From Nocardia wallacei (lineage in GTDB: Bacteria; Actinomycetota; Actinomycetes; Mycobacteriales; Mycobacteriaceae): a stretch of 64,000 bases of DNA. The notes beneath the pieces were generated by a model. The model was not told where the DNA came from. It saw nothing but the letters and a program-made list of their open reading frames with translations, and ran no database searches. The position numbers were made by a program, and so were the translations under genes. Each line of letters starts with the position of its first letter. Within the stretch, counting starts at the first letter, position 1. The stretch lies in assembly GCF_014466955.1 (NCBI RefSeq), contig NZ_AP023396.1:3658001-3722000 (forward strand), written 5' to 3'. Positions 24,622 through 33,611 of this stretch are shown here, piece after piece.

Positions 24622-26027
24622 GACGGCGCCGCCGCGGGCAGTTCGACGGTCACCGCGAGTCCGTGCGGATGCACCGGCTCGATCCGCAAGCTGCCCTGGC
24701 GGGCCTTGACCAGCGCGGCGGCGATGGGCAGTCCGAGTCCCGAGCCGCCCGCGGCCGCGGTGGAACTGCGGAAGAAGCGGGTGGTGAGCCGGTCCAGTTC
24801 CCCGGCGGGCACCCCGGCGCCGTCATCGGTGACCGTCAGCGTCGCCGTCTCGGCGGTGCCGGTCACCACCAGCCGGGTGTGCGCGCCGCGTCCGGCGTAG
24901 CGGCACGAGTTGCTCAGCGCCACATCGAGGATCTGCGCCAGGGCGGCGGCGTCGGCGGCGGCGTCCACGGGACCGGCCGCCTCGACGGTGAGGGTGAGCC
25001 CGGCGTGGTCGAAGGCGCTGCGCCAGGCATCGGCGCGATCCTGGGCGACCTGCACCGCGTCACACCCGGCGGCGGGCTCGGCCGGATCGAATTCGGTGGT
25101 GGCCTCGGCGACCGCGAGGGTCAGCAGCCCGTCGAGCAGCCGGGTGAGCCGCTCCACCTCGGCGGTCGCGCCGCGGAAGGTGCCGGCCGCGTGCTCGGGG
25201 ATGGCGGGTTCGAGCGAGTCGAGGCGAATGGTCAAGGCGGCGAGCGGGTTACGCATCGCGTGTGCGGTATCGGCGACCAGCTGGCGCTGCGCCTCGGCGG
25301 AATCGGCGACGGCCAGCGCCATCGCGTCGAACGACGCGGCGACGGCGCGGATCTCCGGCGGCCCGCCGTGCCGGCGAGTGAGGACGGTCTGGTCGACGGC
25401 TTCGGGCCGCGGCTTGGGCAGGGAGGCGGTGAGTTTCTCCACGGCGCGGGACAATTCGGCCAGCGGTCGCAGCACCCAGCGGGACAGCGCCAGCGCCAGC
25501 GCCATGAACAACACCATCGCCGCGACAGCGCCACCGGCCACGATGCCCCACGTGCGCAGAATGTCGGTGCGGGCGGGCCCGGTGGAGGCCTGGATGAGGA
25601 CCGCGCCGTTGACCTGTACGCCGCTGCCGACGGGCCGGGCGATGAGCACTGTGGCCGGGCTCCACGGCATCAGCTGCGCGACCGGGGCGGGTCGCTGGTT
25701 GCGGCGGGCGGCGGCGAGTGCGGCGACGACAGCGGGACTGCCGGAGTCGACGCCCGCGCCGGCGAGGGTGGCGCCGCGGGCGTCGACGACGAGGATGTTC
25801 TCGCCGTAGAGCTGGTGGTAGCGGCCGGCTTCGACGGTGAGGGCGCGGGTGTCGCCGGTGGCGGCCGCGGCGTCGGCGAGGGCGGCGAACCATTCGGCGT
25901 CGCCGGTGCGGGCGAGGACGAGTTGCTGGGTGCGGCTGGTCGCGGTGGTCAGGCACAGTGGCACGGCGAAGGCGAGGACCGCGATGGTGGCGAAAACGGT
26001 GAGGGCGGTGAGGACGCGTCGCCGCAT
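24618..26027 (-). CDS. Two-component sensor histidine kinase
   Basis: A 469-residue membrane kinase: first membrane helix near the N-terminus, an external sensor of about 130 residues, second helix (GGAVAAMVLFMALALAL), HAMP-like segment, phospho-acceptor helix ADTAHAMRNPLAAL, and ATPase motifs NSCRYAG (N box), TDDGAGVP (G1) and GGSGLGLPI (G2). It lies 4 bp after the response regulator and overlaps the TAXI lipoprotein gene, so all three are one operon. Confidence 0.93.
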   Translation of the reverse strand: MRRRVLTALTVFATIAVLAFAVPLCLTTATSRTQQLVLARTGDAEWFAALADAAAATGDTRALTVEAGRYHQLYGENILVVDARGATLAGAGVDSGSPAVVAALAAARRNQRPAPVAQLMPWSPATVLIARPVGSGVQVNGAVLIQASTGPARTDILRTWGIVAGGAVAAMVLFMALALALSRWVLRPLAELSRAVEKLTASLPKPRPEAVDQTVLTRRHGGPPEIRAVAASFDAMALAVADSAEAQRQLVADTAHAMRNPLAALTIRLDSLEPAIPEHAAGTFRGATAEVERLTRLLDGLLTLAVAEATTEFDPAEPAAGCDAVQVAQDRADAWRSAFDHAGLTLTVEAAGPVDAAADAAALAQILDVALSNSCRYAGRGAHTRLVVTGTAETATLTVTDDGAGVPAGELDRLTTRFFRSSTAAAGGSGLGLPIAAALVKARQGSLRIEPVHPHGLAVTVELPAAAPS

Positions 26028-26031
26028 GGGC

Positions 26032-26691
26032 TCACTCGCCCCAGCGGTAGCCGTAGCCGCGGATGGTGGTGATCAGGCCGGGCCGGTCGAGTTTGTGGCG
26101 CAGGCCGGTCATGTGCACGTCGAGGCTGCGGGAGACCGCGACGAACGCGTCGCCCCAGATGCGGTCCATCAGTTGCTGGCGGCTGACCGCTGCGCCGGGG
26201 CGTTCGGTGAGTGCTTGGACGAGTTCGAATTCCTTGGCGGTCAACGAGATCGGGCGTCCGGCGACTTCGACGCGGCGGGCGGCGAGGTCGACGCGGACGT
26301 CGCCGGTGGTGACGATGCGGGCGGCGGGTTCGGTGGCCGCGGCGGCGCGGCGGGTGACGTTGTCGATGCGGGCGAGCAGTTCGGCGATGCGGGGTGGTTT
26401 GACGAGGTAGTCGTCGGCGCCGCCGCGCAGGCCGCGCACGATGGAGCGTTCGTCGCTGCGGGCGGTGAGGATGACGACCGGTACGGCGCTGACTTCGCGC
26501 AGCCGGCGCAGGACCTGCAGGCCGTCGGCGTCGGGCAGGCCGAGGTCGAGGATGACGGCGTCGTAGCCGCGGTGGGCGACGAGCAGGTCGGCGCCGCGGC
26601 GCAGCCGGTGGGCGTCGTGCCCGCGGGCGGTGAGCGCCTCCACCAGGGCGTCACCGACTCCGTCGTCGTCTTCGACCACTGCCAACTGCAC
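26032..26691 (-). CDS. OmpR-family response regulator
   Basis: A 219-residue regulator: receiver domain with VVEDDDGV acidic pocket, LDLGLPDADG (phospho-acceptor Asp), VILTARSDE and VKPPRI; then an OmpR winged helix ending LRHKLDRPGLITTIRGYGYRWGE, of which TTIRGYGYRWGE is the signature. GTG at 26691 has GGGAG upstream. First gene of the TCS-TAXI operon. Confidence 0.94.
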   Translation of the reverse strand: MQLAVVEDDDGVGDALVEALTARGHDAHRLRRGADLLVAHRGYDAVILDLGLPDADGLQVLRRLREVSAVPVVILTARSDERSIVRGLRGGADDYLVKPPRIAELLARIDNVTRRAAAATEPAARIVTTGDVRVDLAARRVEVAGRPISLTAKEFELVQALTERPGAAVSRQQLMDRIWGDAFVAVSRSLDVHMTGLRHKLDRPGLITTIRGYGYRWGE

Positions 26692-26788
26692 GGTGTGATT
26701 CTCCCGTAATCGGTTCGTCCCGGCGCACCGGGTGGGGTCGCGGCCGCCTGCTCGGCCGTGTCGGGGCTGGGAACAGGCAGCGCGCGGT

Positions 26789-28153
26789 TCAGGTGGTGGT
26801 GACCGGGTAGGTGGTGCGGGTGTGTTCCTCGGGCGCGTCGATCGGGGAATCGGTGGAGGTTTCGCGCATGAACCAGTAGGTGATCAGCGAGATGAGGATG
26901 GTCGCCGAGACGTACCAGAAGAACACCGACTCGTGCCCGATCTTCTTCAGCCACAACGCCAGTGATTCGGCGGTGCCGCCGAATACGGCCGCGGTGAGCG
27001 CGTACGGCAGGCCGACGCCCAGGGCGCGGACCTTGGTGGGGAACAGTTCGGCTTTGACGATGGCGTTGATGGAGGTGTAGCCGGTGATGATCAGCAGCGC
27101 GGCCATCATCAGCGCCCAGGCGGCGACGGGGTTGGTGGTGTGACCGAGGACGGTCATGATCGGCACTGTCGCGAGGGTGCCCGCGACACCGAAGAACACC
27201 AGCAGTTTGCGGCGTCCGACGCGATCGGACAGCGCGCCGGCGATCGGCTGCAATACCACGAACACCAGCAGGGCGCAGAAGTTGATCCAGGCCACCGTCG
27301 ATTTGCTGATGCCCGAGGTGTTGATCATGTATTTCTGCATGTAGGTGGTGTAGGTGTAGAACGCGATGGTGCCGCCGAGGGTCAGCCCGACCACGAGCAG
27401 GCATTCGCGCGGGTACTGCAGCAGCACGCGCAGCGAGCCGCGCCCGGGGTCGGTGGCGGGGGTGTCCGGTGCGGCGGCGGCGCGGAAGGCCGCGGATTCG
27501 TCCATGCCGCGGCGCAGGATCATCACGATGATCGCCCCGGCCGCGCCGATCACGAACGGGATGCGCCAGCCCCAGGTGTCCAGTTGCGTGGTGGTGAGGA
27601 ATTGCTGCAGCACGATCTGCACCGCGAGCGCGACCAGTTGCCCGCCTACGAGGGTGACGTACTGGAAACTCGAGTAGAAGCCGCGTTTGCCCTGCGAGGC
27701 GACCTCGGACAGATAGGTGGCGCTGGTGGCGTATTCGCCGCCGACCGACAAGCCTTGCAGCAGGCGGGCGATCAGCAGCATCGCGGGTGCGGCCAGTCCG
27801 ATGCTCTGGTAGCCGGGGGTGGCGGCGATGAGCAGGGAGCCCGCGGCCATCACGGTGACCGACAGGGTGAGCGCGGCGCGGCGGCCGAATCGGTCGGCGT
27901 AGCGGCCCAGCGCCCAGCCGCCGATCGGGCGCATCAGGAACCCGACCGCGAACACGGCCGCGGTCGAGAGCAGTTGCGCGGTCGGATCTCCTTGGGGGAA
28001 GAAGGTTTTGGCGAAGTAGACGCTGAACGCCGCGTAGACGTACCAGTCGTACCATTCGACGAGGTTGCCGATGGAGCCGCGCAGGACGTTGGCGACGACT
28101 CGGCGTTCGCTGCCACGGCCCGGCGCACCGTGGCTCGGCTGTGTCGTGGGCAC
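26789..28153 (-). CDS. MHS-family MFS symporter (KgtP/ProP-like), copy 1
   Basis: A 454-residue transporter with 12 predicted membrane segments and the metabolite:H+ symporter features: GNLVEWYDWYVYAAFS in helix 1, RPIGGWALGRYADRFGRR loop, LQGLSVGGEYATSATYL in helix 4. Members import dicarboxylates, alpha-ketoglutarate or betaines. GTG at 28153 follows AAGGAG. It lies 100 bp after a related symporter gene and 97 bp before the TCS operon. Confidence 0.9.
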   Translation of the reverse strand: MPTTQPSHGAPGRGSERRVVANVLRGSIGNLVEWYDWYVYAAFSVYFAKTFFPQGDPTAQLLSTAAVFAVGFLMRPIGGWALGRYADRFGRRAALTLSVTVMAAGSLLIAATPGYQSIGLAAPAMLLIARLLQGLSVGGEYATSATYLSEVASQGKRGFYSSFQYVTLVGGQLVALAVQIVLQQFLTTTQLDTWGWRIPFVIGAAGAIIVMILRRGMDESAAFRAAAAPDTPATDPGRGSLRVLLQYPRECLLVVGLTLGGTIAFYTYTTYMQKYMINTSGISKSTVAWINFCALLVFVVLQPIAGALSDRVGRRKLLVFFGVAGTLATVPIMTVLGHTTNPVAAWALMMAALLIITGYTSINAIVKAELFPTKVRALGVGLPYALTAAVFGGTAESLALWLKKIGHESVFFWYVSATILISLITYWFMRETSTDSPIDAPEEHTRTTYPVTTT

Positions 28154-28252
28154 AGGGATCTCCTTCCCGACGCGGCATCGCATCGTTCGCAGACCACTGT
28201 GTCGGCAGTCACAGGTCTCGCGACAGTGTCGCGGCCGTTTTCTAACAGTCGC

Positions 28253-29575
28253 TTAGGACGTTCGGACCTTGGGCACCTTGGGGATCTCGTCGGTGCGCGG
28301 GACCTCGGTGCCGCGCAGGGAGGCGCCGACGGTTTCGCGGAGGAACAACCAGGCGATCAGGCCGATGAGGCAGGCGCCGACCATGTAGTAGGCGGGGAAC
28401 AGGTGCCATTCGGTGCGGTCGATGATCCATTCGTTGATCAGGGGTGCGGTGCCGCCGAACGCGGCGGTGGACACGTTGTAGGCCAGGGCGAATCCGGCGT
28501 AGCGGACCTGGGTGGGGAAGATCGCGGGGAAGGTCGCGGAGATGGTCGACAGCTGCGGCACATACAGCAGGCCCAGGATCACGAATCCGAGGATGGCCCA
28601 GCCCAGGCCCTGGCCCATCAGCCAGTACAGCGGCACCGACAGCACCGCGAGCGCGGTCAGCGAGAACAGCCACATCGGGCGGCGTCCCCACAGGTCCGAC
28701 AGGCCGCCGCAGATCGGCAGCACCAGCGCCATCACCAGCTGCCCGATCAGGACCATGGCGGTGGTCTGGGAGTCGCCCAGGCCGATGGTCTTGTTCAGGT
28801 AGGTGGGCATGTAGGCCAGCAGTGTGTAGTTGACGACGTTGAGGGCGATGACCAGGCCGCCGAGGGTGAGCAGTTCGCGGCGGTATTTGGTGATCAGTTC
28901 GATCAGGCCGGTTTTCGGGTGCTGTTGCTCGGCGACCTCGGTGAACACCGGGGATTCGTCGAGTTTGTTGCGCAGGTACCAGCCGACCAGGCCCAGCGGC
29001 ACGGCCAGCAGGAACGGCACCCGCCAGCCCCACTGGTCCATCTGGGTGTCGTCGAGCAGTACCTGCATCAGCAGCACCACCGCGGAGCCGCCGATGAAGC
29101 CGGACAGGGTGCCGAATTCCAGGAAGCTGCCCATGAAGCCGCGGCGGCGGTCGTCGACGGATTCGGCGAGATAGGTGGCGGCGCCGCCGTATTCGCCGCC
29201 GGTGGAGAAGCCTTGGACGACGCGCAGCAGGATCAGCAGGATCGGGGCGGCGACGCCGATGCCGGCGTGGCTGGGCAGCAGCCCGATCAGGCCGGTGGCG
29301 CCGGCCATCAGCAGAATGGTGGTGGCGAGGACGGCTTTGCGGCCGATCTTGTCGCCCAGCGGGCCCCACACCATGCCGCCGAGGGGGCGCAGCACGAACG
29401 AGATCGCGAAACCGAGCAGCGTGCCCAGGGTGCCGAGGCTGCCGGGGAAGAAGGCGTCTGTGAGGTATCCGGCGGTGGCGGCGTAGGCGCCGTAGTCGTA
29501 CCACTCGGTGGCGTTGCCCATGGCGGCGGCGGCTACGGATCGGCGTTGCTGTGGTTGCGGGTCGGCGCTCGTCAC
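28253..29575 (-). CDS. MHS-family MFS symporter, copy 2
   Basis: A 440-residue paralogue of the downstream symporter: GNATEWYDYGAYA in helix 1, RPLGGMVWGPLGDKIGRK, VVQGFSTGGEYGGAATYLAE. The two differ enough that they probably take different substrates. GTG at 29575 follows GAGGAG. It shares a 337-bp divergent region with the FadD gene, which contains a CRP-like site. Confidence 0.9.
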   Translation of the reverse strand: MTSADPQPQQRRSVAAAAMGNATEWYDYGAYAATAGYLTDAFFPGSLGTLGTLLGFAISFVLRPLGGMVWGPLGDKIGRKAVLATTILLMAGATGLIGLLPSHAGIGVAAPILLILLRVVQGFSTGGEYGGAATYLAESVDDRRRGFMGSFLEFGTLSGFIGGSAVVLLMQVLLDDTQMDQWGWRVPFLLAVPLGLVGWYLRNKLDESPVFTEVAEQQHPKTGLIELITKYRRELLTLGGLVIALNVVNYTLLAYMPTYLNKTIGLGDSQTTAMVLIGQLVMALVLPICGGLSDLWGRRPMWLFSLTALAVLSVPLYWLMGQGLGWAILGFVILGLLYVPQLSTISATFPAIFPTQVRYAGFALAYNVSTAAFGGTAPLINEWIIDRTEWHLFPAYYMVGACLIGLIAWLFLRETVGASLRGTEVPRTDEIPKVPKVRTS

Positions 29576-29912
29576 GCGCGCTCCTCTCCCCTGTTCCTGG
29601 TGGTGGCCGGCTCGGGTCCGGCGGTGGACACGAGCGCGAAGTCCGTGGGTACCCGATTGCGGGTGCGGGCAAACGGGGCGTTATCGATGCGGGCCGGTGG
29701 GGAAGGCGGGCTGAACTGGCGGGCTGAACGGCACCGACGAAGCTCAATGTGTTTGGTATCACATTGTTTTCGGGTGGGCAACTGTGCATGCGTGGCGTGC
29801 CGTCGGGCCGCCACCGGAATCGCCGATTCCGCCCGCCCGTGCCGCCCGCGCGTTCTACCGTCGAGAACAACTGCTGCGACAACAGCGGCGGCCGGGTGGA
29901 ACGAGGCCTGTG
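29576..29912. other. Divergent promoter region between symporter and FadD genes
   Basis: 337 bp with no gene recognised. It is locally AT-enriched around 29740-29790, where the CRP-like palindrome sits. Both flanking genes start outward from it. Confidence 0.6.
29745..29766. promoter_or_regulatory. CRP/GlxR-type operator candidate
   Basis: Perfect 7-bp arms CAATGTG and CACATTG separated by 8 bp. The core TGTGTTTGGTATCACA differs by one base from the CRP consensus TGTGA-N6-TCACA. It is placed to control the symporters and FadD by cAMP-CRP. Confidence 0.6.
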
Positions 29913-31703
29913 ATGAGCGAACCGATCACCTCCTGCGCCGCGTTCCAGCGCGTCGCCGCCATCGACCCCGACGCGGTCGCCGTCCGCTCGGTCGGCGGCG
30001 ACCGGTCGCTGACGTGGCGCGAGTACGCCGCGCAGGTGCGGGCGGTGGCGGCGGGACTGGCCGCGCTGGGTGTCGGGCGCGGGGACACCGTGGCGCTGAT
30101 GATGGCCAACCGGGTCGAGTTCTATCCGCTCGAGGTCGGGGTCCAGCACACCGGCGCCACCTCGTTCTCGGTGTACAACACGCTGTCGGCCGAACAGCTC
30201 GCCTACGTGTTCACCAACGCCGGGAACCGGGTGGTGATCTGCGAGGCCCGCTACGTCGACACCGTGCGTGCGGCCGGGGTGGCGATGGACACCCTGGTGT
30301 GCCTGGACGATCCGGTGCCCGGCACGGTCGGCGTGGCGCAGCTGATGTCGATGGGGCGACCCGATTTCGACTTCGACGCGAGCTGGCGGGCGGTGCGCGC
30401 CGACGATGTCCTCACCCTCTGCTACACCTCGGGTACCACCGGCAATCCCAAAGGTGTCGAACTCACCCACGCCAACCTGGCCGCCGAGGTGTACTCCTAC
30501 GCGTCGGTGATGCCCGTGGCGTTCGGCGACCGGCAGACCTCCTACCTGCCCAGTGCGCACATGGCCGACCGGCTCACCGCCCTGTACCTGCACGAATACT
30601 TCGGCACCCAGATCACCGCGGTCCCCGACCGCGCGCAGCTGCCCGCGGCGCTGGCAGACGTGCATCCCACCATCTGGGGTGCGGTGCCGCGGGTGTGGGA
30701 GAAGTTCAAGGCCGCCATCGAGTTCTCGGTCACCGCCGAACCCGACCCGGGGCGGCGCGCCGCGCTGGAGTGGGCGCTGGAGGTGGCGCGGCGCAAAGCC
30801 GCCGCGCAGCTGGCCGGGCAGCCGCCGGATACCGAACTGGCCGCCGAGTGGGCGCGCGCCGACGCGACGGTGCTCTCGGCGCTGCGCACGAAAATCGGCC
30901 TGGACCAACTGAAATGGGCGTTGTCGGGGGCGGCGCCGATCCCGCCGGAGACCCTCGGATTCTTCTTCGGGCTGGGCATCCCCATTTCCGAGGTGTGGGG
31001 CATGTCGGAGCTGACCTGCGTGGCCAGTGTCAGCCCGCCCGGCCAGGCACGGCTGGGCACCGTCGGGCGGCTGCTGCCCGGACTGGAGGGCCGCATCGCC
31101 GACGACGGCGAATTCCTGGTGCGCGGCCCGCTGGTGATGCGCGGCTACCGCGGCGAACCGGACAAGACCGCCGCCGCCGTCGACGCCGAGGGCTGGCTGC
31201 ACACCGGTGACATCCTCACCCGCGACGAGGACGGCTACTTGCGGGTGATCGACCGCAAGAAGGAATTGATCATCTCCAGCGGCGGCAAGAACATGTCCCC
31301 GGCCAACATCGAGAACGCCGTCAAAGCCGCCACCCCGCTGATCGGAGCGCTCGCCGCGATCGGTGACAACCGGCCCTACAACACGGCCCTGATCGTGCTC
31401 GACGCCGAATCGGCGGTCCCCTACGCCGCCCAGCACGGGCTGCCCGACGCCTCCGCCGCCGCGCTCGCCGCCGACTCCGGCGTGCTCGCCGCCATCGCCG
31501 CCGGTGTCGCCGCGGGCAACGCCACTCTGTCGCGGGTCGAGCAGATCAAACGCTTCACCGTCCTGCCGGTGTTCTGGGAACCCGGCGGCGACGAGGTGAC
31601 CCTGACGATGAAACTGCGCCGCAAACCCATCGCCGCCGAGATCGACGCCCTCTACGCCGAACACCCCGGCCCTGCCGTCTGCGAACCGGCCGCCACGGCC
31701 TGA
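29913..31703 (+). CDS. Long-chain acyl-CoA synthetase (FadD-like), copy 1
   Basis: A 596-residue AMP-forming ligase: P-loop-like YTSGTTGNPKG, VWGMSELTC, GWLHTGDI and DRKKELIISSGGKN, then the C-terminal catalytic lid with Lys in LTMKLRRKPI. It activates a fatty acid with ATP and CoA; chain length is not readable. ATG at 29913 (GTG at 29910 adjoining). Related to the second FadD at 57.3 kb (similar length, shared blocks). Confidence 0.92.
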   Translation: MSEPITSCAAFQRVAAIDPDAVAVRSVGGDRSLTWREYAAQVRAVAAGLAALGVGRGDTVALMMANRVEFYPLEVGVQHTGATSFSVYNTLSAEQLAYVFTNAGNRVVICEARYVDTVRAAGVAMDTLVCLDDPVPGTVGVAQLMSMGRPDFDFDASWRAVRADDVLTLCYTSGTTGNPKGVELTHANLAAEVYSYASVMPVAFGDRQTSYLPSAHMADRLTALYLHEYFGTQITAVPDRAQLPAALADVHPTIWGAVPRVWEKFKAAIEFSVTAEPDPGRRAALEWALEVARRKAAAQLAGQPPDTELAAEWARADATVLSALRTKIGLDQLKWALSGAAPIPPETLGFFFGLGIPISEVWGMSELTCVASVSPPGQARLGTVGRLLPGLEGRIADDGEFLVRGPLVMRGYRGEPDKTAAAVDAEGWLHTGDILTRDEDGYLRVIDRKKELIISSGGKNMSPANIENAVKAATPLIGALAAIGDNRPYNTALIVLDAESAVPYAAQHGLPDASAAALAADSGVLAAIAAGVAAGNATLSRVEQIKRFTVLPVFWEPGGDEVTLTMKLRRKPIAAEIDALYAEHPGPAVCEPAATA

Positions 31704-31800
31704 CCCGCCGGGGGGTTCGGAGTAGAACACCAGATCACCGTGTCGTCCGGGGTCGAGGACACCGCTGCCCGGGTCGCTGATCAGGGCCTGCTCACTCGGC

Positions 31801-31820
31801 GGACCGGCCGTGACCGGTCC
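31801..31820. terminator. Short stem-loop downstream of FadD
   Basis: GGACCGG and CCGGTCC pair with a 6-nt loop, 98 bp after the FadD stop. It is a modest candidate for a terminator, without a U-tract. Confidence 0.35.
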
Positions 31821-31878
31821 CGTCGCGGGGGCGTGTTCCACGACCGGAATCGCGCGGTCCGGGAGTACGGTCGGGGGT

Positions 31879-32367
31879 ATGGGCGACTACAACGAGCCAG
31901 GTCGCGACTACTACTCCCCGCAGCCGCAGCCGCGGCCGGGCGGGCCGCGGGTCGATTTCGCCAGACTGTGGGCCGGTGGCGTCGGCGCCGCGATCGTGGT
32001 GGCCCTGGTCATCATCGTCGGTGTGCTGCTGGTGCGGGGCGTGCTCGGGTACGGGCTGCTCGCTCCCGAAGGCGACGGCACCTACGGCAACGCCGGCACC
32101 ACCGGGTACGCGATCGGCGGCGCGGTGGTGGCGTTGCTGGCGACCGCGCTGCTCACCGTGCTGCTGCTGTTCATGCCCAATCCGCTGACCCTGTTCACCT
32201 GGATCGTCGCCCTGTGCACCGCGGTGGCGGTACTGCTGCCGTTCACCCTCACCGCCGACCACGGCGCCCAATTCGCTACCGCCGCAATCAATCTCGTCGC
32301 CGGAGTAGCGCTCGCCTCGGTCCTCGGGTCGGCCGCGCGCGCCTCCCTGGACAGCTCCGCGCGCTGA
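31879..32367 (+). CDS. Small four-helix membrane protein (DUF6069-like)
   Basis: A 162-residue protein: a hydrophilic Tyr/Pro-rich start, then four membrane segments (AAIVVALVIIVGVLLV, GGAVVALLATALLTVLLLF, FTWIVALCTAVAVLLPFTL, INLVAGVALASVLG). It resembles DUF6069-type actinobacterial proteins. Leaderless start: TACGGT at 31866-31871, 7 nt before the ATG. Function unknown. Confidence 0.75.
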   Translation: MGDYNEPGRDYYSPQPQPRPGGPRVDFARLWAGGVGAAIVVALVIIVGVLLVRGVLGYGLLAPEGDGTYGNAGTTGYAIGGAVVALLATALLTVLLLFMPNPLTLFTWIVALCTAVAVLLPFTLTADHGAQFATAAINLVAGVALASVLGSAARASLDSSAR

Positions 32368-32624
32368 GCGGACCGCATACCGGCGCGGGGCGTGAACCGG
32401 TGCACCGCGGCTTCGGCGACGTTGTCGCCGGTGCGGCCACGGCCGGGTGTTCGCGCCGGTCTGGTGACCACACGCGCGCATCCCCGGCCGGGCGCAGGCG
32501 CGCCGCCGCGTCGATCGCCGGGCCGGGCGTGGCGTCCGCGCCGCGGCGGATCCGCCGGTTCGCCCGGTCCGTGTCCGGATGGGTAGTTTGTCCAGCGGTG
32601 CCGAGGAACGGAGGTGGCTGGGCC

Positions 32625-33311
32625 GTGTGGAACCGACCGGCATGGTGGTGGCGTGCGCTGATCGTGCTCTCGGCCGGGGCGGGGCTGGTCACGGGGACGA
32701 GTTCGCTGGTGTACTTCACCATCGACAGCAACGTCCTCGCGCTGGGCTACTACCTCGGCGCCCTCTACTGGATGACCCGCCGCGCCACCACCGCCGCGCC
32801 CGCACCACGGCTGCGCGGCGCGGTCGTGCTCTACACCACCATCACCGGGCTGGTCGCGCACTTCGTCCTCCAGCACGGCGCCAGCCCACTCCCCGGCCTG
32901 CTGCACGGGCCCGACCGGCTCGGTCACTGGTCGGACTTCCTGCTGCACTACCTCACCCCCACCCTCGTGCTGCTGGACTGGCTGCTGCTCGCGCCGCGGG
33001 GCGCCGCCCGGTGGCGCGATGTGCCGCTGTGGCTGTGCTTCCCGATCGGATACACCGCGCTCGTGCTCGTGCGCGGGGCGCTGTTCCCGGCGTTCCCGCA
33101 CCGCTACCCGTACCCGTTCCTCGACCCCACCACCCGCGGCTACGGCGCAGTGGTACGCGAAATCCTCACCCTCACCGTCGAATTCGTGCTGCTGGCGCTC
33201 GCCGTCGTGGCCGCCGACCGGCTCGGGAGCCGTCTGCGCCCGGATCCGGACGCGGGCCGCGACTCCCGCGGCGACACCACCGCGCCGGACTGCCGCACCC
33301 CCGCCTCGTAA
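32625..33311 (+). CDS. Pr6Pr-family membrane protein
   Basis: A 228-residue protein with six predicted membrane segments; recognisable Pr6Pr features are YFTIDSNVLALGYYLG (segment 2), HYLTPTLVLLDWLL, and ALFPAFPHRYPYPFLDP. The fold is related to AIG1/FAR-17a proteins; function unknown. GTG at 32625 is chosen because GGAGGTGG ends 7 nt upstream; GTG at 32598 with TAGTTT 8 nt ahead is an alternative leaderless start. Confidence 0.8.
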   Translation: MWNRPAWWWRALIVLSAGAGLVTGTSSLVYFTIDSNVLALGYYLGALYWMTRRATTAAPAPRLRGAVVLYTTITGLVAHFVLQHGASPLPGLLHGPDRLGHWSDFLLHYLTPTLVLLDWLLLAPRGAARWRDVPLWLCFPIGYTALVLVRGALFPAFPHRYPYPFLDPTTRGYGAVVREILTLTVEFVLLALAVVAADRLGSRLRPDPDAGRDSRGDTTAPDCRTPAS

Positions 33312-33611
33312 GCGGGCGCCGTCCGCGAGAGCACTGCCGGGCCACCGAGTACCAGCGCGGCACGGAAACCGCTGGGCGGCACCACGGCAGCCATACCCGC
33401 ACCCCGGCCGACCGGCCGGTGCGCCCGGCCCGGTAAACTACGGGAACGCATCCTGGCGAAAGGCACGTGATGACAGTCGGCATGGTTCTGTGCGACCACC
33501 GCCCGCGCTTCGACGCGGGCCACGCCACCCGGCGCTGACGCCGGTCGCCTTTCCCGCTCCTCGTCGAAGCGCTCACCGTCCCAGCCACGGTCGATCGCGA
33601 GGAGTCCCATC
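33312..33611. other. Leader region of the methyltransferase gene
   Basis: 300 bp with a good -10 (TAAACT, 33433-33438), a 22-codon ORF at 33470 with ribosome site, a strong hairpin inside it, and the methyltransferase ribosome site GAGGAG near 33599. The predicted transcript would have a leader of about 165 nt. Confidence 0.5.
33470..33538 (+). CDS. Putative 22-residue leader peptide
   Basis: ATG at 33470 (GTG adjoining at 33467) preceded by GAAAGG; it encodes a short basic peptide starting MTVGMVLCDHRPRF with one Cys and two His. Inside it, GCCCGCG and CGCGGGC form a 7-bp stem over a 6-nt loop. It could act as an attenuator for the methyltransferase. Not supported by any known family. Confidence 0.4.
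   Translation: MTVGMVLCDHRPRFDAGHATRR

Noticed and set aside
27140..31210. Very long plus-strand ORF (1356 codons)
   Set aside because: It runs antisense to the two MHS symporter genes and partly across FadD in another frame; its sequence is Gly/Gln/Arg-rich low complexity with no domain. Long open shadows are normal at this GC content.
28242..31841. Long minus-strand ORF (1199 codons)
   Set aside because: Antisense to FadD and out of frame with the symporter; no protein-like features.
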